This document shows, piece by piece, positions 1-7,687 of a DNA stretch of 64,000 nt. Both the position numbers and the translations under genes were made by a program. Source of the stretch: Aldehydirespirator sp965219165 (lineage in GTDB: Bacteria > Actinomycetota > Acidimicrobiia > Acidimicrobiales > Aldehydirespiratoraceae); the NCBI GenBank assembly GCA_965219165.1, contig CBDCMW010000002.1, positions 744,001-808,000 on the forward strand, in the 5' to 3' direction. Positions within the stretch are counted from its first letter, which is position 1, and every line of letters begins with the position of its first letter. The notes under the pieces are model-generated. The model did not search any database and was not told the origin of the DNA. It saw only the letters and a program-made list of their open reading frames with translations.

Positions 1-641
1 ACGTACAGGGTTCCCCCGTCCGGTGACAGGCCGATGCCGTTGGGCCCGATGAGCGGGAATATCACCCGCTCCGAGAACGAGCCGTCGATCCGGGCATAGA
101 ACACTCCCACCCGGTCGACCTCGTCGGCACGCGACTTCCCGCGGTCGGTGAACCACAGGCCACCGTCGGCGTCGAACACCAGGTCGTTCGGACCGCACAG
201 GCGATGCCCCCCGCAGGCGGTGTGGAGGACCGTCACCTCGCCGGTGTCCAAGTCGAGGCGCTCGATGCTGCCCGTGATGTAATCGGCGCTCTGCCCGATG
301 CCCGTGCCCGGAAGCGCGGGCAGCCAGACGCCGTGGTACTCGTGCCAGGCGAAACCGCCGCTGTTGCAGATGTAGACCGCGCCGTCCGGACCGACGGCCA
401 GGCCGTTCGGTCCGGCTGTGGCGGGATTGTCCCAGTTCGCGACCGTTTCGCAGGTCCCGTCGGGCATGACTCTGGTGACGCGCGGCCCCCGCATCTCAAC
501 GAGCAGCACCGACCCGTCCGACAGCGCCACGGGTCCCTCCGGGAACGCCAGGCCTCGGGCCACTGTCCGGTGGGGCAGGTCCATCATGGCGACATTTGTG
601 CCGTCCGTTGAGTCTGCTGAGACTGCGCCCGCTCTCGCCAT
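1..641 (-). CDS. SMP-30/gluconolactonase family protein (C-terminus outside window)
   Basis: Partial gene running off the left edge; about 213 N-terminal codons are visible. The translation has the six-bladed propeller signatures of the SMP-30/gluconolactonase/LRE family: GLAFPEGPVALSDGSVLLVE near the N-terminus, NGLAVGPDGAVYICNSGG, and GPNDLVFDADGGLWFTD, whose Asn is a usual metal ligand. The family hydrolyses sugar lactones or related esters in a Ca2+/Zn2+-dependent way; the substrate cannot be read from sequence. The ATG at 641 is preceded by AGGGGG, a good ribosome site; a second in-frame ATG at 587 has none. No signal peptide is visible, so it is probably cytoplasmic. Divergent from the MFS gene, with about 280 bp between them in which I see no gene. 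Confidence 0.85.
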   Translation of the reverse strand, partial: MARAGAVSADSTDGTNVAMMDLPHRTVARGLAFPEGPVALSDGSVLLVEMRGPRVTRVMPDGTCETVANWDNPATAGPNGLAVGPDGAVYICNSGGFAWHEYHGVWLPALPGTGIGQSADYITGSIERLDLDTGEVTVLHTACGGHRLCGPNDLVFDADGGLWFTDRGKSRADEVDRVGVFYARIDGSFSERVIFPLIGPNGIGLSPDGGTLY

Positions 642-924
642 GATCCCCCTGCCGTGTCTCTGCGCTTGTGATCGCCCGACCATTCGCCGAGTCCGTGAGC
701 AGGCTAACGGGCACCATCCTCGCGCTGGTGCCAGCCGCGAGCCCGCGACGCGATGAGTCTTCGTTGTATGCCGGGACGAGCTTCCCGCCTGCGAGGGTCG
801 AGGCGCCGGTTATCCTCGCGGTTTCGCCTGGCGGCTCCCCGGCAGCGGGCGGTCTGGCGTGGAGGGGGCATTCCGACGACCACAAGGATTTCGGCACCCG
901 CCGGAGTGGGCTGACTGGCAGCAC

Positions 925-2208
925 ATGGCAACGGCAAGCAGGGCACGGCCGCTGGCTGTGGTAGCGATCAGTTCATTGTCCACCGCCTTCAGCGTGGGCG
1001 TGGGTCTCCTGCCGGGGCTCCTTGCCTCCGCTCTGCGTGCCGATCTCGGCATCCACTACTGGCAGGTTGGGTTGCTGGTGAGCCTGCACTTCGGCTGCTC
1101 CGGTCTGGCGTCGGTTCCCGCCGGACGCATCACCGACCGTTGGGGAGCGCGTTTCGCGGTGACGTCCAACCTGGTGCTCGGAACGCTTGGCACCGGCCTG
1201 GCCGCCGCTCTGGGCAGCTATCCGGCCCTGCTGGCAGCGGCGGTGCTCAGCGGCTTCGGATACGCGCTCTCGGGTGTGGGAACCAGCGTGGCTGTCGTGC
1301 ACGCGGTCAGCGCGCGCTGGCGCACGGCGGCGATGGTCGGCACCAATGCCGGTCTTCCCGCGATCATCGCCCTGACCGCGTTCTTCGGACCCTGGGCCGC
1401 AGACCGCTGGCACTGGGAATGGGTGATGGGCGCCCTGGGGGTGGGGGCCGCCGCGTCGGCGCTGCTGGCGCTGCGCGTGCTGGGCGACGATCGCCCCGAA
1501 CACCAGGAGGATGTCGAGCGTCGACTCCCGAAACACTTCGGATGGTTCCCGGTGGCCGCCTTCCTGATGCTCTCCGGCTTCGCGCCGACTCTCACCTGGT
1601 CGGTGTCATACATCGAGTCTCTCGGCGCCACACCCACGCTGTCGGGGGTCCTGGTGGGGACGGCCGCCGCGATCACCTTCACGACCCTGATCGCTGCCAG
1701 CCTGCTGGCCGACCGGATGGATCCGCACACCCGGATCCGTCTGGTAGCGGCTCTCTCCACCAATCGGCGGATCATGTGGGGGATATTCGGTTTCGTGCGG
1801 TACAGGATCCGCCTGGTCATGACTCTCTGCCTGGTCCGGGCCGCATTCGGCGCCCTAATCCTGGCCGGAGTGGTATTCGGTGTGGGCGTCGCCTTGGTCG
1901 GCGTCGTCGGGGGCATGATCGTGCAGACCGCCTGTGCCGGTGCCCTGACTGCCGCCGTCGCTGACCGGGCACCCAAGGCCGTGGCCCGCGCCACCGCTCT
2001 GACCTTTGTCGGCTACTTCCTGGGCGCTCTGGTCGGCCCGGTGGCGTTCGGCGCCTTCCTGGACGCCGTCGGATCCTACGTGTGGGCCTGGTTCATCGTG
2101 TGCATGCTGCTGGTCGGCGCGGCCGCGGCGCTTCGCTTCGCCGGATGGATAGCACCGCCCCGCCGGGCCGCGGCGTCAGTACCGCCCTCCGGCCGTGTGC
2201 AGCCCTAG
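925..2208 (+). CDS. MFS transporter
   Basis: A protein of 427 residues with about 12 hydrophobic segments. The loop between helices 2 and 3 carries the MFS motif as GRITDRWGARF, so this is a major facilitator in the cytoplasmic membrane. The pattern is closest to the CynX/NimT-like anion and drug transporters, but the substrate is not predictable. The ATG at 925 was chosen because the residues from there (MATASRARPLAVV) lead directly into the first helix; a GTG at 859 would add 22 poorly conserved residues. A GGAG lies about 18 bases upstream, which is far, so the start is uncertain. It is followed by a repeat-rich spacer and a convergent dehydrogenase gene. Confidence 0.85.
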   Translation: MATASRARPLAVVAISSLSTAFSVGVGLLPGLLASALRADLGIHYWQVGLLVSLHFGCSGLASVPAGRITDRWGARFAVTSNLVLGTLGTGLAAALGSYPALLAAAVLSGFGYALSGVGTSVAVVHAVSARWRTAAMVGTNAGLPAIIALTAFFGPWAADRWHWEWVMGALGVGAAASALLALRVLGDDRPEHQEDVERRLPKHFGWFPVAAFLMLSGFAPTLTWSVSYIESLGATPTLSGVLVGTAAAITFTTLIAASLLADRMDPHTRIRLVAALSTNRRIMWGIFGFVRYRIRLVMTLCLVRAAFGALILAGVVFGVGVALVGVVGGMIVQTACAGALTAAVADRAPKAVARATALTFVGYFLGALVGPVAFGAFLDAVGSYVWAWFIVCMLLVGAAAALRFAGWIAPPRRAAASVPPSGRVQP

Positions 2209-2309
2209 AGGCCGAGCGGATAGGCCGCGACTCGTCGTCGCAGTAACGAAGTCGACAGCGAGGCCGTGGCCCGAGCGGCCCGTGAGCGCAGCGAACAAGA
2301 GCGGGAAAC
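2209..2309. repeat. Dispersed repeat R1, copy 1 (inverted partner at 40784-40890)
   Basis: The reverse complement of 2259-2309 matches 40784-40834 with 2 mismatches in 51 bases, and weaker similarity continues to 2209 (pairing with about 40890). The core reads GCTCTTGTTCGCTG...CCGCTCGGGCCACGGCC. A partial third copy of the core lies at 2336-2366 (GAGCGGCCCGCGAGCGCAGC). It fills the gap between two convergent genes. I see no coding content and no transposase. It may be an extragenic palindromic or gene-end repeat family; the function is unknown. Confidence 0.75.
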
Positions 2310-2367
2310 CTAGAGGCCGTGAGCGCAGCCCGTAGAGGCCGAGCGGCCCGCGAGCGCAGCGAACGTC

Positions 2368-3432
2368 TCAAGCGCACGTCTCCGTGACAGCGGGCAGCGC
2401 GACCGCGCAGCTCTCGGCCACTGCAGCCACGCGCTGCCATGTGGCCGCCCCTAGCTCGACCTCGGCCTCGTAGCCGACGGAGTCCGGCTTGCTGTCCCCC
2501 GGAACGCGAACGGGGTGGCGGGGGTCGCGAGGAGCAGACGAGCGCAGGTACCGGACCAACCCATCGGCGCGCTCGGCCAGCAGAGGGTCGCCCCGAACAG
2601 CCAGGATCGACAGGTTGTAGCCCCGTCCGTTCGTGTCGTCGCAGTCGTCGCCGGACATGAGCGTCGCGGCCACATCGGCAAGCAGCCCCAGGGCGAAACC
2701 CTTGTGGCCGTGGTGCTCCCCGCCGAGCGGGAGCAGGAAGCCGGGCGGATCGGTGTAGAGGTCCTCCGGATTCGACGACATGCGACCCTCCGCGTCGCAA
2801 AGAACATCAGGAGGAATCTCCAGCTCTGCGTCGAGCCGGAGCCGGATGGTGCCCTCCGACATCGAGGTTGTCGAGAGGTCCGCCCCGAGCGGTTGCTCTG
2901 TTGTCGGCACCGCCCAAGCCATCGGGTTGGTGGACAGGCGCCCCTCGAGGCCGCCGAACGGGGGTACCAGGTGCTTGCGCGGCGGCCCGCTGCTGAAGAC
3001 CACAGCCAGGTTTCCCGCACGAGTCAACGGCTCGGTGTAGGCCCCCAGCCGCCCCGTGTGATGGATGTCCCGGACCGTCACGAACGCGATGCCGGAGGCC
3101 GCGGCCATGTCGGCCGCGGCGTCGACCCCCGCCATGGCGCCCACCACTCCGAAGGTGCCTCCTCCCTCTACCTGTCGCCGGGTCGGTGCGATGGTTCGCA
3201 CCGTGGGCACGGCAGCCGGGCGCAGCAGGCCGCTCCGGATGTCGTCGGTGTATTGCACGACCCGGTGCAGTCCATGGGAGGAGATCCCGAGGCAGTCGTT
3301 GCCAACGAGGTGTTCGGCCACGGCGGCAGCGTTCTGCTCGCAGGCGCCGTGGGCAATGAAGATGTCTCGGGCGAGAGCAAGTGCCGCGTCGGCCCGGACG
3401 CGGACGATTGCCCTAGCGTTTGCCGAGTCCAC
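2368..3432 (-). CDS. Malate/L-lactate dehydrogenase family (Ldh_2/YiaK-like) oxidoreductase
   Basis: 354 residues, normal for this NAD(P)-dependent family, which is unrelated to classical LDH/MDH and reduces or oxidises 2-oxo/2-hydroxy acids such as malate, lactate, ureidoglycolate or 2,3-diketogulonate. Diagnostic stretches: CLGISSHGLHRVVQY near residue 48 (catalytic His in SHG), the HHTGRLGAY segment, NPMAWAVPT, and the C-terminal cofactor region LPLGGEHHGHKGFALGLLAD. It is divergent from the molybdenum hydroxylase operon with an 82-bp shared promoter region, so co-regulation is likely. An ureidoglycolate dehydrogenase role would fit purine catabolism next to a xanthine-dehydrogenase-like enzyme, but that is inference. 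Confidence 0.9.
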   Translation of the reverse strand: MDSANARAIVRVRADAALALARDIFIAHGACEQNAAAVAEHLVGNDCLGISSHGLHRVVQYTDDIRSGLLRPAAVPTVRTIAPTRRQVEGGGTFGVVGAMAGVDAAADMAAASGIAFVTVRDIHHTGRLGAYTEPLTRAGNLAVVFSSGPPRKHLVPPFGGLEGRLSTNPMAWAVPTTEQPLGADLSTTSMSEGTIRLRLDAELEIPPDVLCDAEGRMSSNPEDLYTDPPGFLLPLGGEHHGHKGFALGLLADVAATLMSGDDCDDTNGRGYNLSILAVRGDPLLAERADGLVRYLRSSAPRDPRHPVRVPGDSKPDSVGYEAEVELGAATWQRVAAVAESCAVALPAVTETCA

Positions 3433-3464
3433 CGCTCGGCCGATGATGAATGCCCAGTGTCACG

Positions 3465-3494
3465 TTGACACGATACGGGGCCATGACTCATAGT
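3465..3494 (+). promoter_or_regulatory. Candidate sigma-70-type promoter of the molybdenum hydroxylase operon
   Basis: TTGACA at 3465-3470 and CATAGT at 3489-3494 are separated by 18 bases. They lie upstream of the start at 3515, which has GGAG at about 3500-3503. The site sits in the gap shared with the divergent dehydrogenase gene. Confidence 0.5.
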
Positions 3495-3514
3495 GCCGTG
3501 GAGTTTCCGGGCTG

Positions 3515-4306
3515 ATGCCGGTGCTGCCGGAGTTGGGGCTGGTCCGCTCGGACGACCTGGACGAGGTGCTGGCCGCGGTCGACTACGACCATGCGCCCTA
3601 CGCCGGGGGCACCGAGCTGGTGCCGGCCATGGGCCTGGGCCTGCGCCGCCCGGCGGTCATCGTCGACCTGAAGCGGGTCGAGGCACTGAGGGGGATCGGG
3701 GTCGACGCCGACGCTGGCACCGTGACGATCGGGGCCGCGGTGACCCACCGGCGGCTCTCGGACCACCCGGCCGTCCGGGAGCATCTGCCCACGCTGGCCG
3801 CGGCCGCGTCCCGGGTGGGCAATGCCCGAGTCCGCTCGACCGGCACCGTCGGCGGCAACCTCTGCTTCGCCGAGCCCCGTTCCGACCTGGGCTGCGTGCT
3901 GGTGGCCCTGGGGGCTGTGGCTGAGGCCCGCTCGGTCACCGGCGCCCGAACCCTCGGGATCGACGAGCTGATCGTGGGCGCGTTCGAGACGTCACTCGCC
4001 GAGGACGAGATCCTCACCACAGTGAGGGTCCCGTTCGAGCCGCCGGGCATGTCGTACTGGAAGCTGCAGAGCTACGAGCGGCCCACCCTGGGCGTGGCCC
4101 TGGTGGTCACCGACTCCCGGTGGGAGATCACCGTGGGCGCGGCCACCGAGCGGCCCACCCGCACCGTGCTCGCCGCGGGCGACACTGCCGGGCTGGCCGC
4201 TTTCGTCGACGGGCTGGAGCTCAGCGACGACATGACCGGCCCTCCCGAATACAAGAGGGCCGTGCTGCGAGTCCACCTTGAACGGACTCTCGGGGCAGCC
4301 CGATGA
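3515..4306 (+). CDS. Molybdenum hydroxylase FAD-binding subunit (CoxM/XdhB-type)
   Basis: 263 residues. The N-terminal FAD-binding motif reads YAGGTELVPAM and the second flavin motif RSTGTVGGNLCFAEPRSD, both typical of the medium subunit of xanthine dehydrogenase/CO dehydrogenase-type enzymes. In the complex it passes electrons from the 2Fe-2S subunit to NAD+ or another acceptor. It is slightly shorter than the usual 280-290 residues. First gene of the operon; its TGA overlaps the ATG of a short coupled ORF (ATGA at 4303-4306), which in turn overlaps the 2Fe-2S gene. Confidence 0.93.
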   Translation: MPVLPELGLVRSDDLDEVLAAVDYDHAPYAGGTELVPAMGLGLRRPAVIVDLKRVEALRGIGVDADAGTVTIGAAVTHRRLSDHPAVREHLPTLAAAASRVGNARVRSTGTVGGNLCFAEPRSDLGCVLVALGAVAEARSVTGARTLGIDELIVGAFETSLAEDEILTTVRVPFEPPGMSYWKLQSYERPTLGVALVVTDSRWEITVGAATERPTRTVLAAGDTAGLAAFVDGLELSDDMTGPPEYKRAVLRVHLERTLGAAR

Positions 4307-4488
4307 CTGGCCGGCATGGAAACGGAAGCGTCGTGATCCTGGCTCGGCTGCAAGAACTCGCGCACCGCAGTTGCCATCAGGCTGCACGGGACGTGAGTCG
4401 CATGGGAGGTGGGCTGATGATCGCGCCGGCTCACGGCCCCGAGGCGCTGCCGGGTGCGACACCCGGCGAGGGATTGGCGGCCCGATGA
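4303..4488 (+). CDS. Short ORF bridging the FAD and 2Fe-2S subunit genes
   Basis: A 61-codon ORF whose ATG overlaps the stop of the preceding gene (ATGA) and whose TGA overlaps the ATG of the next gene (ATGA at 4485-4488). I recognise no family. It has no clear membrane segment and a neutral, Gly/Ala-rich second half. Both junctions look alike: the FAD subunit ends GAAR and this ORF ends LAAR, and the following starts are both MTG. This suggests the spacer arose by insertion or duplication at an original ATGA junction. It may serve only to keep ribosomes coupled across the spacer; expression is untested. Confidence 0.35.
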   Translation: MTGRHGNGSVVILARLQELAHRSCHQAARDVSRMGGGLMIAPAHGPEALPGATPGEGLAAR

Positions 4489-4997
4489 CCGGTTCGCAGG
4501 CGCCGACATCGGTCGTGATCCGGGCGCGGGTCAACGGCCGGGACGTCGAGATGCTGGTGCCGGTGCGGCTCACCGTGGCCGAATTGTTGCGGGACCGGCT
4601 GGGCCTGACCGGCACCAAGGTGAGCTGCGAGATGCAGGTGTGCGGGGCGTGCACAGTGCTGGTGGACGGCAACCCGGTCAGCTCCTGCGCCACCCTGGCC
4701 TGCGACCTCGACGGCACCGACGTGCTCACCGTCGAGGGGCTGGCCCGGGGCCGGGACCTGCATCCGGTGCAGGAGGCGTTCATGGCTGCCAACGCCCTGC
4801 AGTGCGGCTACTGCACGCCCGGCTTCGTCATGATGGCCGTCGGTTTGCTGGACGCTTGTCCCGGCGCGGACCGGGACGAGGTACGGGAGTGGATGGACGG
4901 CAACCTCTGCCGCTGCACCGGCTACGAGCCCATCGAGACCGCGGTCATGGTCGCCGCTTCCCGGATGAGCTCTGGATCGCCGGAGGACAACCAGTGA
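4485..4997 (+). CDS. Molybdenum hydroxylase 2Fe-2S subunit (CoxS/XdhC-type)
   Basis: 170 residues with both expected clusters. The plant-type [2Fe-2S] ligands are C48, C53, C56 and C68 (CEMQVCGACTVLVDG). The second, helical-domain cluster has C107, C110, C142 and C144 (QCGYCTPG and NLCRCTGY). The subunit relays electrons from the Mo site to FAD. The ATG at 4485 gives a normal-length protein; longer readings upstream pass into the spacer ORF. Its TGA overlaps the GTG start of the large subunit (GTGA at 4994-4997), so the genes are translationally coupled. Confidence 0.95.
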   Translation: MTGSQAPTSVVIRARVNGRDVEMLVPVRLTVAELLRDRLGLTGTKVSCEMQVCGACTVLVDGNPVSSCATLACDLDGTDVLTVEGLARGRDLHPVQEAFMAANALQCGYCTPGFVMMAVGLLDACPGADRDEVREWMDGNLCRCTGYEPIETAVMVAASRMSSGSPEDNQ

Positions 4998-7597
4998 CGG
5001 CGGTGCCTCCGTCCGAGCCCCGGCGCGACGCCTGGGAGAAGGTCACCGGCCGGGCCCGCTTCGCCATCGACATGGTCCTCCCGAACATGGCCCACGCTGC
5101 GGTGGTCCGGTCGGAGCGGGCCCACGCGTACATCACTGGCATCGAACGGGCCGCCGCTGAGGCCGCCGCTGGCGTGATCGCGGTGGTCACCGCCGACGAT
5201 CTCGGCGACCTGGGCCGCCGCTTCGGCCACATAGTCCCCGACCACTACATCCTGGCCGCCGGCAAGGTCCGCTACTACGGCGAGCCGGTGGCGGTGGTGG
5301 TGGCCGAGACCCCGCATGAGGCTGCCGACGCGGCCGCGCTGGTGTGGGTCGACTACGACGACCTGCCCGCCCTCACCGACGCGGCCAGAGCCCTCGCCTC
5401 CGACGTGCTCATCCACGAGCAGTCCTACGTCGAGCCGGGCCAGGAGTTCCTCGGGGTGGCCCCGGCCGCCTCCGCCGGCAACGTCGCCCACCGCGACGAG
5501 CTGGCCTGGGGCGACGCCGAAGCCGCCCTCATCGACGCGGCCACCATGGTCGAGACAACCGCCAAGTTCCCGCTGGTGTACGGCTACGCCATGGAGACCT
5601 ACAACGCCCTGGCCGACTGGCAGCCCGGCTCCCTGCACGTGGTGTCCACCGCCCAACATCCGTTGATGGTCCGCAAGGAGCTGGCCCGCATGTTCTCGCT
5701 GCCGCTGGCCGCGGTGCGGGTCGAGGTGCCCTACATCGGCGGCGGCTACGGCTCGAAGTCCTACACCAAGCTGGAGCCGCTGGCCGCGGCTGCGTCATGG
5801 GCCTCGGGCCGGCCGGTCAAGGTCACCACCGACGTCGAGGCGGCCATGTACACCACCCGGGCCGACGGAGCGCTCGTCACCGTGCGCACCGGTTTCGACG
5901 CCGGCGCCCGGATCACGGCCCGCGACATCGACATCACCTTCGACACCGGCGCCTACGCCGACAACAGCCCGCTGGTTCTGACCAAGAGCATCAACCGCAG
6001 TTTCGGTCCCTACCGGATGCCCAACTTGCGAGTGCGGGGGGTCGCGGTGTACACCAACACCTCTCCGGCGTCGTCGTACCGGGGCTTCGGCGCCCCGCAG
6101 GCTGCGCTGGCCGGGGAGCTGAACATGGACATGGCCGCCGACCGGCTCGGGATCGACCCGGTCGAGCTGCGCCGCCGCAACCTTCTCGCTCCCGGCGACA
6201 CCCTCATCGCGGGCAAGCGCCCCCTCGACGCCGACCTGGCCGCCGACCTAGACGCCATCGTCTGCGCCCTGGAGAGTCATGCCGCCGACCGCGATGCTGC
6301 GGGTCCGGCCGCCGACAGCCGCGCCGCCGACCGTGGCGCTGCCGACCGTGGCGCCTCCGACCGCGATGCCGTCGACCGTGACGCCGTCGACCGTGACGCC
6401 GCCGACAGTGACGCCGCCGACCGTGACGCCTCCGGCGGAGCCGCGTCCGAGGCCGGTGTCCGCCGCGGCCGGGCGGTGGCCGTCACCGCCAGCGACGCCG
6501 GCGCCTCGCCGATATCCACCGCCCAGGTGCGTATGCACGCCGACGGGTCGGTCACCCTGCTGGTGAGCAGCACCGAGATGGGCCAGGGCAGCAGCACCGC
6601 TCTGGCCAAGATCGCGGCCCGGGAGTTGCATGTACCCCCCGAGGCTGTGGCCGTCGGCCAGAGCGACACCCGCTTCACACCGTTCGAGTGGACCACCGGC
6701 GCCAGCCGCACCACCACCGTGGTCGGCCTCGCCGTCCAAGCCGCCTGCGCCGACCTGTGGGACGCCCTGCGAGCCAAAGCCGCCGAGTCCGCCGGCGTGG
6801 CGCTCGACGACGTGCAAGTACGCGACGGCCTGGTCCACGTCCGGCTCCCGGCCACCAGCGAGAGCGACTCCGGCTCCGAGTCAGGTGCCGACTTGGCCAC
6901 CGGCGGGAGTGGTTCCGGCTCCGAGTCAGGTGCCGACTTGGCCACCGGCGGGAGTGGTTCCGGCTCCGAGTCAGGTGCCGACTTGGCCACCGGCGGGAGT
7001 GGTTCCGGCTCCGCGCTGCGCGCTGTCTCGGGCCTGAGGCCCGCAGACGTGATACGGCAGTGGTTCGGCGCCGACGCCGGCGAGGTGGTGGGCGTGGGCG
7101 TGATCCGCCGCGACGGTGCCACCGCGATGCTGCCGCCGTTCTGGGAGATCGGCGCGGTCGGTGTGGAGGTGGTCGTGGACGAGGCCACCGGCGAGGTCAC
7201 CGTCGAGCATCTGGTCACCGTGGGCGACGTGGGCCATGCCGTGAACCCGGACCTGGTCAAGGGCCAGGACCTGGGCGCGGCCACCCAGGGCCTGGGCATC
7301 GCCCTGTGGGAGGAGATGGTCTACGACGGCGAGCAGCTCACCAACCCCAACCTCATCGAGTACCGGGTGCCCCGCCTGCGCGACACACCTCGGCGCATCA
7401 CGTCGGTGCTAGCCGAGCGGGGCGACGGGGCCGGTCCCTACGGCGCCAAGGGCGCCGGCGAGGGCGCCCTCAACCCGGTCCCGGCCGCGGTGGCCGCCGC
7501 GGTCGGTCGAGCCGTCGGCGTCTGGCCCACCGAGCTGCCCCTAACCCCTCACCGTGTCTGGTCCCTCCTCCAGCAGGCGACCCGCGCTGCGGAGTAG
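4994..7597 (+). CDS. Molybdenum hydroxylase large (molybdopterin-binding) subunit with two internal repeat insertions
   Basis: 867 residues from the GTG at 4994. The N-terminal aldehyde oxidase/xanthine dehydrogenase hammerhead domain begins EKVTGRARFAIDM. The Moco-binding part has the XDH-like SSYRGFGAPQ near residue 360, rather than the CO dehydrogenase AYRCSFR loop, and the active-site Glu lies in GAKGAGEGALNP near residue 822. It is therefore an aromatic-heterocycle, purine or aldehyde hydroxylase, not a CO dehydrogenase. Two low-complexity insertions are odd: an Ala-Asp-Arg stretch at about residues 429-480 and three perfect 15-residue repeats at about 626-670. Without them the length would be the usual 770-800. 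Last gene of the operon. Confidence 0.93.
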   Translation: MTAVPPSEPRRDAWEKVTGRARFAIDMVLPNMAHAAVVRSERAHAYITGIERAAAEAAAGVIAVVTADDLGDLGRRFGHIVPDHYILAAGKVRYYGEPVAVVVAETPHEAADAAALVWVDYDDLPALTDAARALASDVLIHEQSYVEPGQEFLGVAPAASAGNVAHRDELAWGDAEAALIDAATMVETTAKFPLVYGYAMETYNALADWQPGSLHVVSTAQHPLMVRKELARMFSLPLAAVRVEVPYIGGGYGSKSYTKLEPLAAAASWASGRPVKVTTDVEAAMYTTRADGALVTVRTGFDAGARITARDIDITFDTGAYADNSPLVLTKSINRSFGPYRMPNLRVRGVAVYTNTSPASSYRGFGAPQAALAGELNMDMAADRLGIDPVELRRRNLLAPGDTLIAGKRPLDADLAADLDAIVCALESHAADRDAAGPAADSRAADRGAADRGASDRDAVDRDAVDRDAADSDAADRDASGGAASEAGVRRGRAVAVTASDAGASPISTAQVRMHADGSVTLLVSSTEMGQGSSTALAKIAARELHVPPEAVAVGQSDTRFTPFEWTTGASRTTTVVGLAVQAACADLWDALRAKAAESAGVALDDVQVRDGLVHVRLPATSESDSGSESGADLATGGSGSGSESGADLATGGSGSGSESGADLATGGSGSGSALRAVSGLRPADVIRQWFGADAGEVVGVGVIRRDGATAMLPPFWEIGAVGVEVVVDEATGEVTVEHLVTVGDVGHAVNPDLVKGQDLGAATQGLGIALWEEMVYDGEQLTNPNLIEYRVPRLRDTPRRITSVLAERGDGAGPYGAKGAGEGALNPVPAAVAAAVGRAVGVWPTELPLTPHRVWSLLQQATRAAE
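6280..6432 (+). repeat. In-frame minisatellite (RDA/ADRDA-type) inside the molybdenum hydroxylase gene
   Basis: Imperfect 15-base units such as GCCGTCGACCGTGAC encode A/V-D-R-D/G-A repeats. They form a charged insertion of about 50 residues between two conserved parts of the Mo-binding domain. Confidence 0.8.
6869..7003 (+). repeat. Three perfect 45-bp tandem repeats inside the molybdenum hydroxylase gene
   Basis: Units at 6869-6913, 6914-6958 and 6959-7003 are identical and a partial fourth follows. Each encodes 15 residues of the form SGSESGADLATGGSG. Perfect identity points to recent slippage or unequal exchange. Confidence 0.95.
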
Positions 7598-7629
7598 GCG
7601 AGCAGGCGCCTGCAATCCACCCCCAATTC

Positions 7630-7677
7630 AAATTGGCGACATATTGGACCCTGGAGGCCCATTACTGGCACCAATTT
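7630..7677 (-). repeat. AAATTGG palindromic intergenic element, copy A
   Basis: 48 bp with inverted ends AAATTGG and CCAATTT. Read on the minus strand it starts AAATTGGTGCCAGTAATGGG and aligns over its full length with copies at 35772, 46390 and 58844. It lies between the convergent molybdenum hydroxylase and GNAT genes. Confidence 0.75.
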
Positions 7678-7687
7678 CGTCAGACGA

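Noticed and set aside
4454..4993. Upstream extension of the Mo-binding subunit by 180 codons in the same frame.
   Set aside because: It overlaps the complete 2Fe-2S gene; the GTG at 4994 with stop overlap gives the conserved N-terminus.
4994..7597. Carbon monoxide dehydrogenase (coxL) assignment.
   Set aside because: The active-site loop is YRGFGAPQ, not the CO dehydrogenase AYRCSFR form.
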